From NCBI RefSeq assembly GCF_028368935.1, contig NZ_JAQNDK010000002.1, forward strand, positions 2,461,386 to 2,525,385: a DNA stretch of 64,000 nucleotides. Reading direction: 5' to 3'. The position numbers were made by a program, and so were the translations under genes. Position 1 is the stretch's first letter. Every line of letters starts with the position of its first letter. The notes beneath the pieces are model-generated. The model was given only the letters and a program-made list of their open reading frames with translations, did not search any database and was not told where the DNA came from. Positions 50,601 to 61,400 of this stretch are shown in pieces. This stretch comes from Sorangium aterium (GTDB lineage: Bacteria; Myxococcota_A; Polyangia; Polyangiales; Polyangiaceae).

Positions 50601-53600
50601 CCGGCAGTGAGCGCGTCGCAGCCGGCGGTGAGCGCGTCGCAGGCGGCAGTGAGCGCGTCGGCGCCGGTGGTGAGCGCGTCGGCGCCGGTGGTGAGCGCGT
50701 CGCAGGCGGCAGTGAGCGCGTCGCGGCTGGCAGTGAGCGCGTCGCAGCCGGCAGTGAGCGCGTCGCAGCCGGTGGTGAGCGCGTCCGCGCCTGCGCTGGC
50801 GAGCGCGTCGGCGCCGGTGGTGAGCGCGTCGCGGCCGGCAGTGAGCGCGTCGCAGCCGGTGGTGAGCGCGTCCGCGCCTGCGCTGGCGAGCGCGTCGGCG
50901 CCTGTGGTGAGCGCGCCGCGGCCGGCAGTGAGCTCGTCGACGCCCGTGGTGAGCGCGTCGCGGCCGACGGCGAGCGCGTCGTGGCTGGCCGCGTACCAGG
51001 AGGCGCAGCGCGCGACGGCGGAAGCCCACAGCGTGTACCAGCGCACGATGGCCGAGAGCCACATCGCCTTCCTTCAGGCCGCCGAGGCGTCCTTCGCGGG
51101 GCTTGCCGCGCTGGCGACCGGCGCTCCGTACCCCGTCGCTCCAACGACGGTGTCCGAGGTACGGCCTGCTCCGGTTCTCCTCGCTCCGGTGCATGTGGGG
51201 CCTGTCTCGGAGGCGTCCGTACGGCTTTCGGCGGCGCCGACCGCGCGCTCCGGCGAGGGCAGGAGCAACGTGGCCCTGGACGGCCCGAACGGCGCGGGCC
51301 GGGAGCTCCACACGGCTGTCGCGCTGCCGGCGCAGGCGGCGCCTGCCGTGGAAGCGAAGGTGGCCGTTGCAGCGCCCGCCGCGACAGCAAGAGCGGCCAC
51401 CGCGGCGCCTGCTGCGGCTGTGAAGGCGGCGGCCGCTGCGCCCGCGGTGGCAGTGTCCACGGCCGTCACCGCGCCTGCGGCCGCCGTGGCGACGCAGGCG
51501 GCGGTCGCCGCTGCGCCGCGCGTCGATATCGAGCGCTTGGTCCTCGACGTTGTCGCGGACAAGACGGGGTACCCCGTCTCCATGCTCGGGCTGCAGATGG
51601 AGCTGGAGAGCGATCTCGGCATCGACAGCATCAAGCGGGTGGAGATCCTGTCCTCGGTCCGTGACCGCACGCCCGGGCTCGCGGAGGTCGACGCCTCGGC
51701 GCTGGCGCAGCTGCGCACGCTGGGGCAGGTCGTCGACTATCTCCGCGCCTCGCTGCCGGCCGCCGGGCCGGCCGCCAGCGCGAGTCCGGCTGTCGCTGCG
51801 TCTACGGCGAAGGTGTCTTCCGTCGCGGCGCCTGCCGTCGCTTCCAGCGCGGCGCCAGGCGCGGCCGAGGTGGAGCGTGTGGTGATGGCGGTCGTCGCGG
51901 AGACGACGGGCTACCCGGCGGAGATGCTCGGGCTGCAGATGGAGCTGGAGAGCGATCTCGGCATCGACAGCATCAAGCGGGTGGAGATCCTGTCGGCGGT
52001 CCGTGACCGGACGCCCGGGCTGTCGGAGGTCGACGCGTCGGCGCTGGCGCAGCTGCGCACGCTGGGGCAGGTCGTCGATCACCTCCGCGCTTCGCTGCCG
52101 GCCGCCGGGCCGGCAGCGAGCGCCAGTCCGGCTGCCGTCGCGCCCGCCGCGAAGGCGTCTTCCGTCACGGTGCCTGCCGTCGCTTCCAGCGCCGCGCCAG
52201 GCGCGGCCGAGGTGGAGCGAGTCGTGATGGCGGTCGTCGCGGAGACGACGGGCTACCCGGCGGAGATGCTGGGGCTGCAGATGGAGCTGGAGAGCGATCT
52301 CGGTATCGACAGCATCAAGCGGGTGGAGATCCTGTCGGCGGTCCGCGACCGGACGCCGGGGCTGTCGGAGGTCGACGCGTCGGCGCTGGCGCAGCTGCGC
52401 ACGCTGGGGCAGGTCGTCGACCACCTCCGCGCTTCGCTGCCGGCCGCCAGCGCCAGTCCGGCTGTCGCCGCGTCCGCCGCGAAGGCGTCTGCCGTCGCGG
52501 CGCCTGCCGCCGCTTCCGTCGCGGCGCCAGGCGCGGCCGAGGTGGAGCGGGTGGTGATGGCGGTCGTCGCGGAGACGACGGGCTACCCGGCAGAGATGCT
52601 GGGGCTGCAGATGGAGCTGGAGAGCGACCTCGGCATCGACAGCATCAAGCGGGTGGAGATCCTGTCGGCGGTCCGCGACCGGACGCCGGGGCTGTCGGAG
52701 GTCGACGCGTCGGCGCTGGCGCAGCTGCGCACGCTGGGGCAGGTCGTCGACCACCTCCGCGCCTCGCTGCCTGCTGCCAGCGCCAGCCCGGCAGTCGTCG
52801 CGCCCGCCGCCGCCACGGTGCCTGCCATCGCAGCGCCCGCCGCTGCTTCCGCATCGGCGCCCGCGGCGGCCGAGGTGGAGCGTGTGGTGATGGCGGTCGT
52901 CGCGGAGACGACGGGCTACCCGGCGGAGATGCTCGGGCTGCAGATGGAGCTGGAGAGCGACCTCGGCATCGACAGCATCAAGCGGGTGGAGATCCTGTCG
53001 GCGGTCCGCGACCGGACGCCCGGCCTCGCGGAGGTCGACGCGTCGGCGCTGGCGCAGCTGCGCACGCTGGGGCAGGTCGTCGACCACCTCCGCGCGAGCC
53101 TCGGTTCCGCCGCTGTCACCGCCGGCGCTGCGCCGGCGGAGCCCGCCGAGGAGCCGGCCTCCGCGCCCCTCGGCCGGTGGACGCTCGTCGAGGAGCCGGC
53201 GCCCGCGGCCGGCCTCGCGATGCCCGGCCTCTTCGACGCAGGCACCATCGTGGTCACCGGCCACGACGCGATCGGCCCCGCGCTCGTCGCGGCCCTCGCG
53301 GCGCGCGGGATCGCCGCCGAGCACGCCCCCGCCGTGCCCCGCGGCGCGCGCGGCGCCGTGTTCCTCGGCGGCCTGCGCGAGCTGGCCACGGCCGACGAGG
53401 CGCTCGCCGTCCACCGCGAGGCGTTCCTCGCTGCCCAGGCGATCGCGGCGAAGCCGGCCCTGTTCGTCACGGTCCAGGACACCGGCGGCGACTTCGGTAT
53501 CGCGGGCTCGGACCGCGCCTGGGTCGGCGGGCTGCCGGGCCTCGTGAAGACCGCGGCGCTGGAGTGGGCCGAGGCGTCCTGCCGCGCGATCGACCTCGAG

Positions 53601-55469
53601 CGCGGCGGCCGCCCCGCCGGCGAGCTCGCGGAGGCCATCGCCTCGGAGCTCCTGTCCGGCGGCGTCGAGCTCGAGATCGGCCTGCGCGCCGACGGCCTGC
53701 GCACCGCGCCGCGAAGCGTCCGGCAGGACGCGCAGCCCGGGCCGCTCCCCCTCGGGCCGTCCGACGTGGTCGTGGCGAGCGGCGGCGCCCGCGGCGTCAC
53801 CGCGGCGACGCTGATCGCGCTCGCCAGGGCCAGCCGCGCGCGGTTCGCGCTGCTCGGCCGCACCGCGCTCGAGGACGAGCCGGCCGCCTGCCGCGGCGCC
53901 GACGGCGAGGCCGCGCTCAAGGCGGCGCTCGTCAAGGCGGCGACCTCCGAGGGCCAGCGGGTGACCCCGGCGGAGATCGGCAGGAGCGTCGCGAAGATCC
54001 TCGCGAACCGCGAGGTCCGCGCGACGCTCGACGCGATCCGTGCCGCCGGCGGCGAGGCCCTCTACGTCCCGGCCGACGTGAACGACGCGCGGGCGGTGGC
54101 CGCGGCGCTCGACGGCGTGCGCCGCGCCCTCGGCCCCGTCACGGCGATCGTCCACGGCGCGGGCGTGCTCGCCGACAAGCTCGTCGCCGAGAAGACGGTC
54201 GAGCAGTTCGAGCGCGTGTTCAGCACGAAGGTCGACGGCCTCCGGGCCCTGCTCGGCGCGACCGCGGGCGACCCGCTCAAGGCGATCGTCCTCTTCAGCT
54301 CGATCGCCGCGCGCGGCGGCAACAAGGGGCAGTGCGACTACGCGATGGCGAACGAGGTCCTGAACAAGGTCGCGGCCGCCGAGGCAGCCCGCCGCCCCGG
54401 CTGCCGGGTGAAGTCGCTCGGCTGGGGCCCCTGGCAAGGCGGCATGGTGAACGCGGCGCTCGAGGCCCACTTCGCGCAGCTCGGCGTGCCGCTCATCCCG
54501 CTCGCCGCGGGCGCGAAGATGCTCCTCGACGAGCTGTGCGACGCGTCGGGCGATCGCGGCGATCGCGGCGCGCGCGGGCAAGGCGGCGCCCCGCCCGGCG
54601 CGGTCGAGCTCGTGCTCGGCGCGGAGCCGAAGGCGCTCGCGGCCCAGGGCCACGGCGGCCGGGTCGCGCTCGCCGTCCGCGCGGACCGCGCGACGCACCC
54701 CTACCTCGGCGATCACGCCATCAACGGCGTCCCCGTGGTGCCCGTGGTGATCGCGCTCGAGTGGTTCGCTCGCGCCGCGCGCGCGTGCCGGCCGGATCTC
54801 GTCGTGACCGAGCTCCGCGACGTGCGGGTCCTGCGCGGGATCAAGCTCGCGGCGTACGAGACCGGCGGCGAGGTGTTCCGCGTCGACTGCCGCGAGGTGA
54901 GCAACGGCCACGGCGCCGTGCTCGCGGCGGAGCTGCGCGGGCCGCAGGGGGCGCTGCACTACGCGGCGACCATCCAGATGCAGCAGCCCGAGGGGCGCGT
55001 GGCCCCGAAGGGCCCGGCCGCGCCGGAGCTCGGCCCATGGCCCTCCGGCGGCGAGCTGTACGACGGCCGCACGCTCTTCCACGGCCGCGACTTCCAGGTG
55101 ATCCGGCGGCTCGACGGCGTGAGCCGCGAAGGGATCGCGGGGACGGTCGTGGGCCTCCGCGAGGCCGGCTGGGTGGCCCAGCCGTGGAAGACCGATCCGG
55201 CGGCGCTCGACGGCGGGCTGCAGCTCGCGACGTTGTGGACGCAGCACGTGCTCGGCGGCGCCGCGCTCCCGATGTCCGTGGGCGCGCTGCACACCTTCGC
55301 CGAGGGGCCGTCCGACGGCCCGCTGCGCGCGGTGGTGCGCGGGCAGATCGTGGCCCGCGATCGCACGAAGGCCGACATCGCGTTCGTCGACGACCGCGGC
55401 TCGCTCGTCGCGGAGCTGCGCGACGTGCAGTACGTCCTGCGCCCCGACACGGCGCGCGGGCAGGCGTGA
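47652..55469 (+). CDS. pfa2: PUFA synthase subunit: KS-MAT-(ACP)5-KR-DH
   Basis: 2605 residues. KS (about 1-460): Cys210 in DAACASSL, His345 in HGTGT, His386 in GHTKAAAG. MAT (about 575-870): PGQGSQYVGMG and Ser674 in GHSFGEITAL. A repetitive Ala/Ser/Val linker (residues 964-1111) precedes five nearly identical ACPs, with phosphopantetheine Ser at 1326, 1440, 1554, 1664 and 1775 (LGIDSIKRVEIL). KR (about 2040-2310): GGARGVTA and Tyr2230 in DYAMAN. The C-terminal PKS-type DH has His2349 (HPYLGDHAINGVPVVP) and Asp2520 (ALDGGLQ). Multiple ACPs raise throughput in PUFA synthases. All catalytic residues are intact. The gene is a single uninterrupted 7.8-kb frame. Confidence 0.95.
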   Translation: MHPSSSRIPSIAVVGVSAIFPGSLDAHGFWRDILSGTDLITEVPSTHWLVEDYYDPDPSAPDKTYAKRGAFLKNVPFDPLEWGVPPSIVPATDTTQLLALIVAKRVLEDAAQGQFEAMNRERMSVILGVTSAQELLASMVSRIQRPVWAKALRDLGYPEDEVKRACDKIAGNYVPWQESSFPGLLGNVVAGRIANRLDLGGTNCVTDAACASSLSAMSMAINELALGQSDLVIAGGCDTMNDAFMYMCFSKTPALSKSGDCRPFSDKADGTLLGEGIAMVALKRLDDAERDGDRVYAVIRGIGSSSDGRSKSVYAPVPEGQAKAIRRTYAAAGYGPETVELMEAHGTGTKAGDAAEFEGLRAMFDASGRADRQWCALGSVKSQIGHTKAAAGAAGLFKAIMALHHKVLPPTIKVDKPNPKLDIEKTAFYLNTQARPWIRPGDHPRRASVSSFGFGGSNFHVALEEYTGPAPKAWRVRALPAELFLLSADTPAALADRARALAKEAEVPEILRFLARESVLSFDASRPARLGLCAADEADLRKKLEQVAAHLEARPEQALSAPLVHCASGEAPGRVAFLFPGQGSQYVGMGADALMTFDPARAAWDAAAGVAIADAPLHEVVFPRPVFSDEDRAAQEARLRETRWAQPAIGATSLSHLALLAALGVRAEAFAGHSFGEITALHAAGALSAADLLRVARRRGELMGAASSERGAMIAVPRGIDEVRALGLGGVVIANHNGPKQVVLSGSVAAIEAAEERLKGVGIQARRLDVAAAFHSPLVAEASAPLREFLAGIAVEAPAAPVYSNAEIEPYAGGGDAARDRLARQLAEPVRFVEEIERMYADGVRTFVEVGPGSVLTNLVGDILSGRPHRAVALDRKGKHGVTSLLEAVARLAVAGVPLDARVLWEGFAAPSDPRALPKPKLALQINGSNYGKPYPPQGGAKALPAASPPRAAQKPAPEAARAVASAPRPVASASQAVVSASRPAVSASQPAVSASQAAVSASAPVVSASAPVVSASQAAVSASRLAVSASQPAVSASQPVVSASAPALASASAPVVSASRPAVSASQPVVSASAPALASASAPVVSAPRPAVSSSTPVVSASRPTASASWLAAYQEAQRATAEAHSVYQRTMAESHIAFLQAAEASFAGLAALATGAPYPVAPTTVSEVRPAPVLLAPVHVGPVSEASVRLSAAPTARSGEGRSNVALDGPNGAGRELHTAVALPAQAAPAVEAKVAVAAPAATARAATAAPAAAVKAAAAAPAVAVSTAVTAPAAAVATQAAVAAAPRVDIERLVLDVVADKTGYPVSMLGLQMELESDLGIDSIKRVEILSSVRDRTPGLAEVDASALAQLRTLGQVVDYLRASLPAAGPAASASPAVAASTAKVSSVAAPAVASSAAPGAAEVERVVMAVVAETTGYPAEMLGLQMELESDLGIDSIKRVEILSAVRDRTPGLSEVDASALAQLRTLGQVVDHLRASLPAAGPAASASPAAVAPAAKASSVTVPAVASSAAPGAAEVERVVMAVVAETTGYPAEMLGLQMELESDLGIDSIKRVEILSAVRDRTPGLSEVDASALAQLRTLGQVVDHLRASLPAASASPAVAASAAKASAVAAPAAASVAAPGAAEVERVVMAVVAETTGYPAEMLGLQMELESDLGIDSIKRVEILSAVRDRTPGLSEVDASALAQLRTLGQVVDHLRASLPAASASPAVVAPAAATVPAIAAPAAASASAPAAAEVERVVMAVVAETTGYPAEMLGLQMELESDLGIDSIKRVEILSAVRDRTPGLAEVDASALAQLRTLGQVVDHLRASLGSAAVTAGAAPAEPAEEPASAPLGRWTLVEEPAPAAGLAMPGLFDAGTIVVTGHDAIGPALVAALAARGIAAEHAPAVPRGARGAVFLGGLRELATADEALAVHREAFLAAQAIAAKPALFVTVQDTGGDFGIAGSDRAWVGGLPGLVKTAALEWAEASCRAIDLERGGRPAGELAEAIASELLSGGVELEIGLRADGLRTAPRSVRQDAQPGPLPLGPSDVVVASGGARGVTAATLIALARASRARFALLGRTALEDEPAACRGADGEAALKAALVKAATSEGQRVTPAEIGRSVAKILANREVRATLDAIRAAGGEALYVPADVNDARAVAAALDGVRRALGPVTAIVHGAGVLADKLVAEKTVEQFERVFSTKVDGLRALLGATAGDPLKAIVLFSSIAARGGNKGQCDYAMANEVLNKVAAAEAARRPGCRVKSLGWGPWQGGMVNAALEAHFAQLGVPLIPLAAGAKMLLDELCDASGDRGDRGARGQGGAPPGAVELVLGAEPKALAAQGHGGRVALAVRADRATHPYLGDHAINGVPVVPVVIALEWFARAARACRPDLVVTELRDVRVLRGIKLAAYETGGEVFRVDCREVSNGHGAVLAAELRGPQGALHYAATIQMQQPEGRVAPKGPAAPELGPWPSGGELYDGRTLFHGRDFQVIRRLDGVSREGIAGTVVGLREAGWVAQPWKTDPAALDGGLQLATLWTQHVLGGAALPMSVGALHTFAEGPSDGPLRAVVRGQIVARDRTKADIAFVDDRGSLVAELRDVQYVLRPDTARGQA
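50541..50984. repeat. 21-nt minisatellite in pfa2 linker
   Basis: About 21 units of 21 nt encode heptapeptides of type [AV]-V-S-A-S-x-P (two units have an extra codon). It lies between the MAT domain and the ACP array. The reading frame is preserved whatever the copy number. Confidence 0.9.
51525..53103. repeat. Five tandem ACP-coding repeats
   Basis: Five direct repeats with active-site Ser codons at 51627, 51969, 52311, 52641 and 52974 (spacings 342, 342, 330 and 333 nt). The cores are almost identical at DNA level; the Ala/Pro/Ser linkers vary more. This is a signature of recent duplication or gene conversion. Confidence 0.93.
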
Positions 55470-58400
55470 TCGAGGCCAGCGTGTTCGAGCCCATCGCGAT
55501 CGTCGGCCGCGGGTGCGTCCTCCCGGGCGCGCTCCACCCCGCGGCCCTCTGGGACAACGTGCTCGCCGGCAGGGACCTCCTGTCCGCCGCCCCCGACGGC
55601 CGCTGGCGCCTCTCGCGCGAGCGCGCGCTCGCGGGGCCTTCCGTGCGCGGCGCGCGCGACGTGCGCGACGCGCAGGACCGCGCGTGGAGCGACCGCGGCG
55701 GCTACGTCGCCGGGTTCGACGAGCACTTCCGCCGCGTGCTCGCCAGGGACCCGTTCCCGCGGCCGGCCGGGCCGCCCGAGTCCCTGCTCGCGCTCGACCC
55801 GCTCTTCCAGTGGGTGCTCCACGCGGGCCGCGAGGCGCTGCGCGAGGCGGGGCACGAGGGCCGGTCCGACCGCGCGGGCGCGGTGTTCGGGAACCTCTCG
55901 TTCCCGTCGTCGGCGATGTCGGCGTGGGTCGAGTCGACGTGGCTCGGCGATCTCGCCGGCGTCCCGCGGCCCGATCCGCGCAACCGGTTCATGTCGGGGC
56001 TGCCCGCCCACCTGCTGGCCGACGTGCTCGGCCTCGGGGCCGGCGCGTTCGCGCTCGACGCCGCGTGCGCGTCGTCACTGTACGCGATCGCGCTCGCCTG
56101 CGAGCGGCTGCACGATCGCGAGGCCGACCGGATGCTCGCAGGCGCGGTGTGCCGCTCGGACGATCTCTTCATCCACATCGGGTTCTGCGCGCTGTCGGCC
56201 ATGAGCCGCACCGGGCAGAGCCGCCCGTTCTCGTCGGAGGCCGACGGCCTGGTCCCGGCGGAGGGCGCGGCGTTCGTGGTCCTGGAGCGCCTGTCGGACG
56301 CGGAGGCCGCGGGCAGGCCGATCCTCGGCGTGATCCGCGGGGTCGGCCTGTCGAACGACGGCCGCGGCCGCGGCCTCCTCGCGCCCGCCGTCGAGGGCCA
56401 GCTGCGCGCGATGCGGGCCGCGTATGCGACGGCCGGCCTCGATCCTCGCGAGGTGTCGCTGCTCGAGTGCCACGCGACGGGCACGCCCCTCGGCGACGCG
56501 ACCGAGATCGCGACCCTCAAGGAGGTGTTCGGCTCCCGCGAGGTCCCGCTCGGCTCGCTCAAGTCGAACCTCGGTCACCTCGTCACGACGGCCGGCGCGG
56601 CCGGGCTCCTCAAGCTGCTCGGCGCCATGGCGGCGGGCGTCCGCCCGCCGACGCTGCACGCCGATCCGCTGAGCGAGGCGGTCGCCTCGAGCCCCTTCCG
56701 GGTGCTGCAGCGCGCCGAGCCGTGGGAGGGGCGTCGGCTCGCGGGCCTGTCGGCGTTCGGGTTCGGCGGGAACAACGCCCACCTCCTCGTGGAGGCGTAC
56801 GAGCCGTCGTCGCCGAGGAGCCGAGCGGCCCACGCCGCGCCGCAGGTCGCTGCAGCGGCCTCGCGCCCTGTCGATGCCGCGCGCCCCGCGCCGGCAGGCC
56901 ACCTGGCCGTGGTGGCCATGGGCCTGTGCGTCGGTGAGCTCAGCGGCGTCCGGGCCTTCGCCGAGCCGCTCCTCTCGGGCCGCGGCGCGGATCCTCGCCG
57001 CGCGGCCGTCGCGCTGCCGGCGGACCGGCTCCGGTTCCCGCCGCGCGATCTTCAGCAGGCGCTCGCCCAGCAGACGCTGCTGCTCGAGGCGGCGATCGAG
57101 GCCACCGAGGGGCTCGCGCTGCCGCGCGATCGCACCGCCGTGCTCATCGGCATGGGCGCCGACACCGAGGTGTGCAGGTACATGACGCGCTGGCGGCTCG
57201 CCGAGACGGCGCCGCCGCGGCTCGGTCCGTCGGTCGACGTCGGCGCGCTCCAGGACGCGATCATCCCTGCGCTGCAGGCGGCGGGCGTCGTCGGGAACAT
57301 GCCGAACATCCCGGCGAACCGGCTGAACAGCCAGCTCGACGTCGGTGGACCGTCGTTCACGATCGCCGCCGAGGAGCTGTCGGGCCCCTGGGCGCTGCGC
57401 GTCGCGTCCCGCGCCCTGCGCGCCGGCGCGGTCGACGCGGCGATCGTCGGCGCGGTGGATCTCTCGTGCGAGCCCGCCCACGCGGCCGCGCTCGAGGCGC
57501 TCGGCGTCCGCCTGCCCCCCGGCGACGCCGCCGTGGTGCTCGTGCTCGAGCGCCTCGACGACGCCGTCCGGGAGCGGCACCCGGTCCTGGCGGTGGTCGT
57601 GGACGAGCCGGGCGACCCTGGCCTCGTGCTGTCGTCCACGGATCTCGCGCCGCGGTTCGGCCACGCGCACGCCGCGTCGGGGCTGCTGCACGTGGCCGCC
57701 GCGGTGCTCGCGTGCCGTCACGGCCGCAGGCTCGACGGGGCGCCGTGGTCCGACGAGATCCGGGTCGCCGAGGTCCGCTGCGCCGGCCTCGGCGGCGGCT
57801 CGCTGTCGGTCCGCATCGGGGCCGGCGGCCCTGCCGCGCCGCTCCCGCCGCCGCGATCGGCGGAGGGGCCGATGCTCACGCTCCCCGCCCACCCGCCGGC
57901 GATCGTCGTGCCCGGCGCGGCCTCCTGTTCATCCCCCGGAGACTCCATGGAACCTGCGCCGCCTCTGCCGTCCGCTCTCGACGACCTGCCGCCGCTGTAC
58001 CCCGGGCCCACGGGGTTCTCTGCCGCCGACGCGGAGCGGGCGCCGTCCTGGGACGAGCCGGCGGCGGTCGAGCCGGCGGTCGTCGCGGCCGTCGCCGCGC
58101 GCCTGGCAGAGGAGCCGCCGCCGGTCGGACCGGCGGTCGTCGCGGCCGCTGCCGTGGATATCCCGGGCGACGTGATCGCCGGCGCCGCGGCGTTCACCGT
58201 GCAGCTTGCGCAGATCCACAAGGAGTGGGCGGAGCAGCAAGCCCAGGTCCACCGTCGGTTCCTTCAGATGCGGCAGCGCGCGCTGGACTCGCTCGTGCAG
58301 GCGTCGTCGGGCGCGGCCGCGGTGGTGGTCGAGGCCCCCTTGGCGCAGGCGCCCCACGCCGCGCCGGTCTGGATCGATGCCCCGCGCACGGTCGAGTCGC

Positions 58401-61400
58401 CGCGCCCCGCCGCTGTGCCGCAGCCGGTCGGCGCGTCGGCTCTCGCGCGCCTCGACGCGCCGCGCCCCGCTGCTGTGCCGCAGCCGATCGATGCGCCGGC
58501 TCTCGCGCGCCTCGACGCGCCGCGCCCCACCGCTGCGCCGCAGCCCGCTCGCGCCGAGGCGCCGCAGCCCGCCCGCGCCGAGCCGCCGCGCTCGTTCGAG
58601 CCGCCGCGCCCCGCCGCCGCGCCGCCTGCGCCGCGCCCCGCCGCCCAGCCGGAGCTCCCTGCGGCGTCTTCCCTCGCGCCCCGCGGCCCCCGGTTCAGCC
58701 GCGAGCAGCTCGAGCACCTCGCCTCGGGCCGGATCTCCGACGTGTTCGGCCCGCTCTTCGCCCGGCAGGACGCCTATCGACGCCAGGTGCGCATGCCCAT
58801 GCCGCCGCTCCTGCTGGCCGATCGGGTCACCGGGATCGACGCCGAGCCCGGCTCGATGAAGCTCGGCACGATGTGGACCGAGACCGACGTGCGGTGGGAT
58901 TCCTGGTACCTGCACGACGGCGCGATGCCGGCCGGCGTCATGATCGAGAGCGGCCAGGCCGACCTGCTGCTCATCAGCTGGCTCGGCGCGGACTTCGAGA
59001 ACAAGGGCGAGCGCGTCTACCGCCTGCTCGGCTGCGAGCTCACCTTCTACGGCGGCCTGCCGCGCCCGGGCGACACGCTCGTCTACGACATCCACGTCGA
59101 CGGGCACGCGAAGCACGGCGACGTCCGCCTGTTCTTCTTCCACTACGACTGCCGCATCGGCGGCGAGCTGCGCCTGAAGACGCGCAAGGGCCAGGCAGGC
59201 TTCTTCACCGACGAGGAGCTCGCGAGCTCCGGCGGCGTCCTCTGGGACGCGGACACCGCCGAGCATGCGAAGACCGCCCGCCTCGATCCGCCCCGGATCG
59301 CGTGCCAGAAGTCCGCGTTCGACCGGGCCGACCTCCTCGCGTTCGCGGCCGGCGACGGCGCGGCGGCGTTCGGCCCCGCCTTCGATCGTTTGAGCACCCA
59401 CGTCAGGACGCCGCGGATCAGCGCGCCGCCGATGCTGTTCTTCGATCGCGTCGACGTGTTCGACCCGGCCGGCGGCCCGTGGAAGCGCGGCTATCTCCGG
59501 GCCACGCTGCCGATCACGAAGGACGGCTGGTACTTCGAGGGCCACTTCAAGGACGACCCCTGCATGCCGGGGACGCTCATGTTCGAGGGCTGCCTGCAGG
59601 CGCTCGCGTTCTACATGGCGGCCATGGGCTTCACGGTGGACGCGGACGGCTTCCGCTTCGAGCCCGTGCCGGAGATCCCCTACCTGCTCCGCTGCCGCGG
59701 CCAGGTGGTCCCGACGAGCCGGGTGCTCACCTACGAGGTGTTCGTCGAGGAGGTCCACGACGGCCCGTGCCCGACGGTGTTCGCCGACTTCCTGTGTACG
59801 GTCGACGGCCTCAAGGCGTTCCACGCCCGCCGCGTGGGCCTGCGCCTCAGCCCCGACTGGCCGCTGACGAGCGCCCCCGAACTGCTCGACGGCCACGTCG
59901 AGCCGGTGCCGGTCGCGCGTGTCCCCTGGTCCGAGACGGGTGCGGCGCCGCCGGATGGCGCCTCTGCAGACGCCGGCGGCTTCCCGTTCGATTACCGGAG
60001 CCTGCTCTCGTGCGCCTGGGGCAGGCCGTCGGACGCGTTCGGGCCGCTCTACCGCAGGTTCGACGGGGGACAGCACGTCGCCCGGCTCCCGGGGCCGCCG
60101 TACCACTTCATGAGCCGGGTCCTGTCGGTCTCGCGCCCCATGGCGGCGATGAAGGCCGGCGCCGAGGTCGAGGTCGAGTACGACGTCCCGGAGGACGCGT
60201 GGTACTTCGACGAGAACGCGAGCCTCACGATGCCGTTCGCGGTGGTGCTCGAGGCCGCGCTCCAGACGTGCGGCTGGCTCGCGAGCTACACCGGCTGCGC
60301 GCTCTCGACCGACGGCGCGCTGTACTTCCGCAACCTCGACGGCAAGGGCACGCTGCACGCCGAGGTCCTGCCGGCGCCGGCGCCGGCAGTGAGCGCGCTG
60401 CGCACCAGGTCGCGGCTCACGAACATGTCCCGGTCGGGCGGCATGATCATCCTCTCGTTCCGGGTCGAGTGCAGCCTCGGCGGCGCGCGGGTGTACGAGC
60501 TCGACACGGTGTTCGGCTTCTTCCCGAAGGCCGCGCTCGCGACGCAGATCGGGATCCCGCCGAGGCCCGAGGAGGTCGCCGCGCTCGATGAGCCGTCCGA
60601 TTTCGACGTCGATCTCCGCGAGCGCCCCGCGCGGTACTGCGGCGGCAAGCTCGGGCTCGCGCGGCCGTCGCTGCTGATGATCGACCGGATCGACGGCCTG
60701 TGGCAGGCCGGCGGCCGGAAGGGGCTCGGCCGGCTCCGCGCGCGGCGGGACGTCCACGCGTCGGAGTGGTTCTTCAAGGCCCATTTCCTGGGCGATCCCG
60801 TGCAGCCAGGCTCGCTCGGCATCGAGGCGATGCTGCAGACGATCCAGTTCTGGATGCTGCACCAGGACCTCCACGCGGGCCTGCGCGATCCGCGGTTCGA
60901 GCCCGTGATGACGGGGCACGAGCACTCCTGGCGGTACCGGGGCCAGGTGCTGCCGGCCAGCCGGCGGGTGACTGTCGACACCGACATCCTCGAGGTCGGC
61001 CGCGACGACCGCGGGCCCTACGTCATCGCCGAGTCCTACCTCTGGGTGGACGGCCTGCGCATCTACGGCGCGACGCTCGGCGTGCGGATCGTCGACGGCG
61101 CCTCGCCCCGCGCGCGTCGCGACGTCGGCTTCGACCCGCGCGCGAGCGCGCGCCGCCTCGCGTCGCTCCCCGGCGCCGTGGGCGGGAGCCCGCGCCTGCG
61201 CCCGCAGGAGCAACCCGCGGCGAAGGCCGCGCCTGCGCCGGCGCTCGACGACGTCGAGGAGGTGCTGGACCCGGACGGGTGGGTTGCGGATCACCGCCCC
61301 ACGTGGACGGTCCCGGCGCTCCCCGGGATGAGCATGGTCGACCGGCTGGCCGGCGCCGCGTTGCGAGCGCGCCCGGGGAGCGTGGTCGTGGCCGTGGAGG

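Noticed and set aside
47634..55292. A 2552-codon open frame on the minus strand opposite pfa2
   Set aside because: It is a shadow of pfa2: GC-rich third positions suppress stops in the antisense frame, and the translation is Arg/Ala/His-rich without any family motif.
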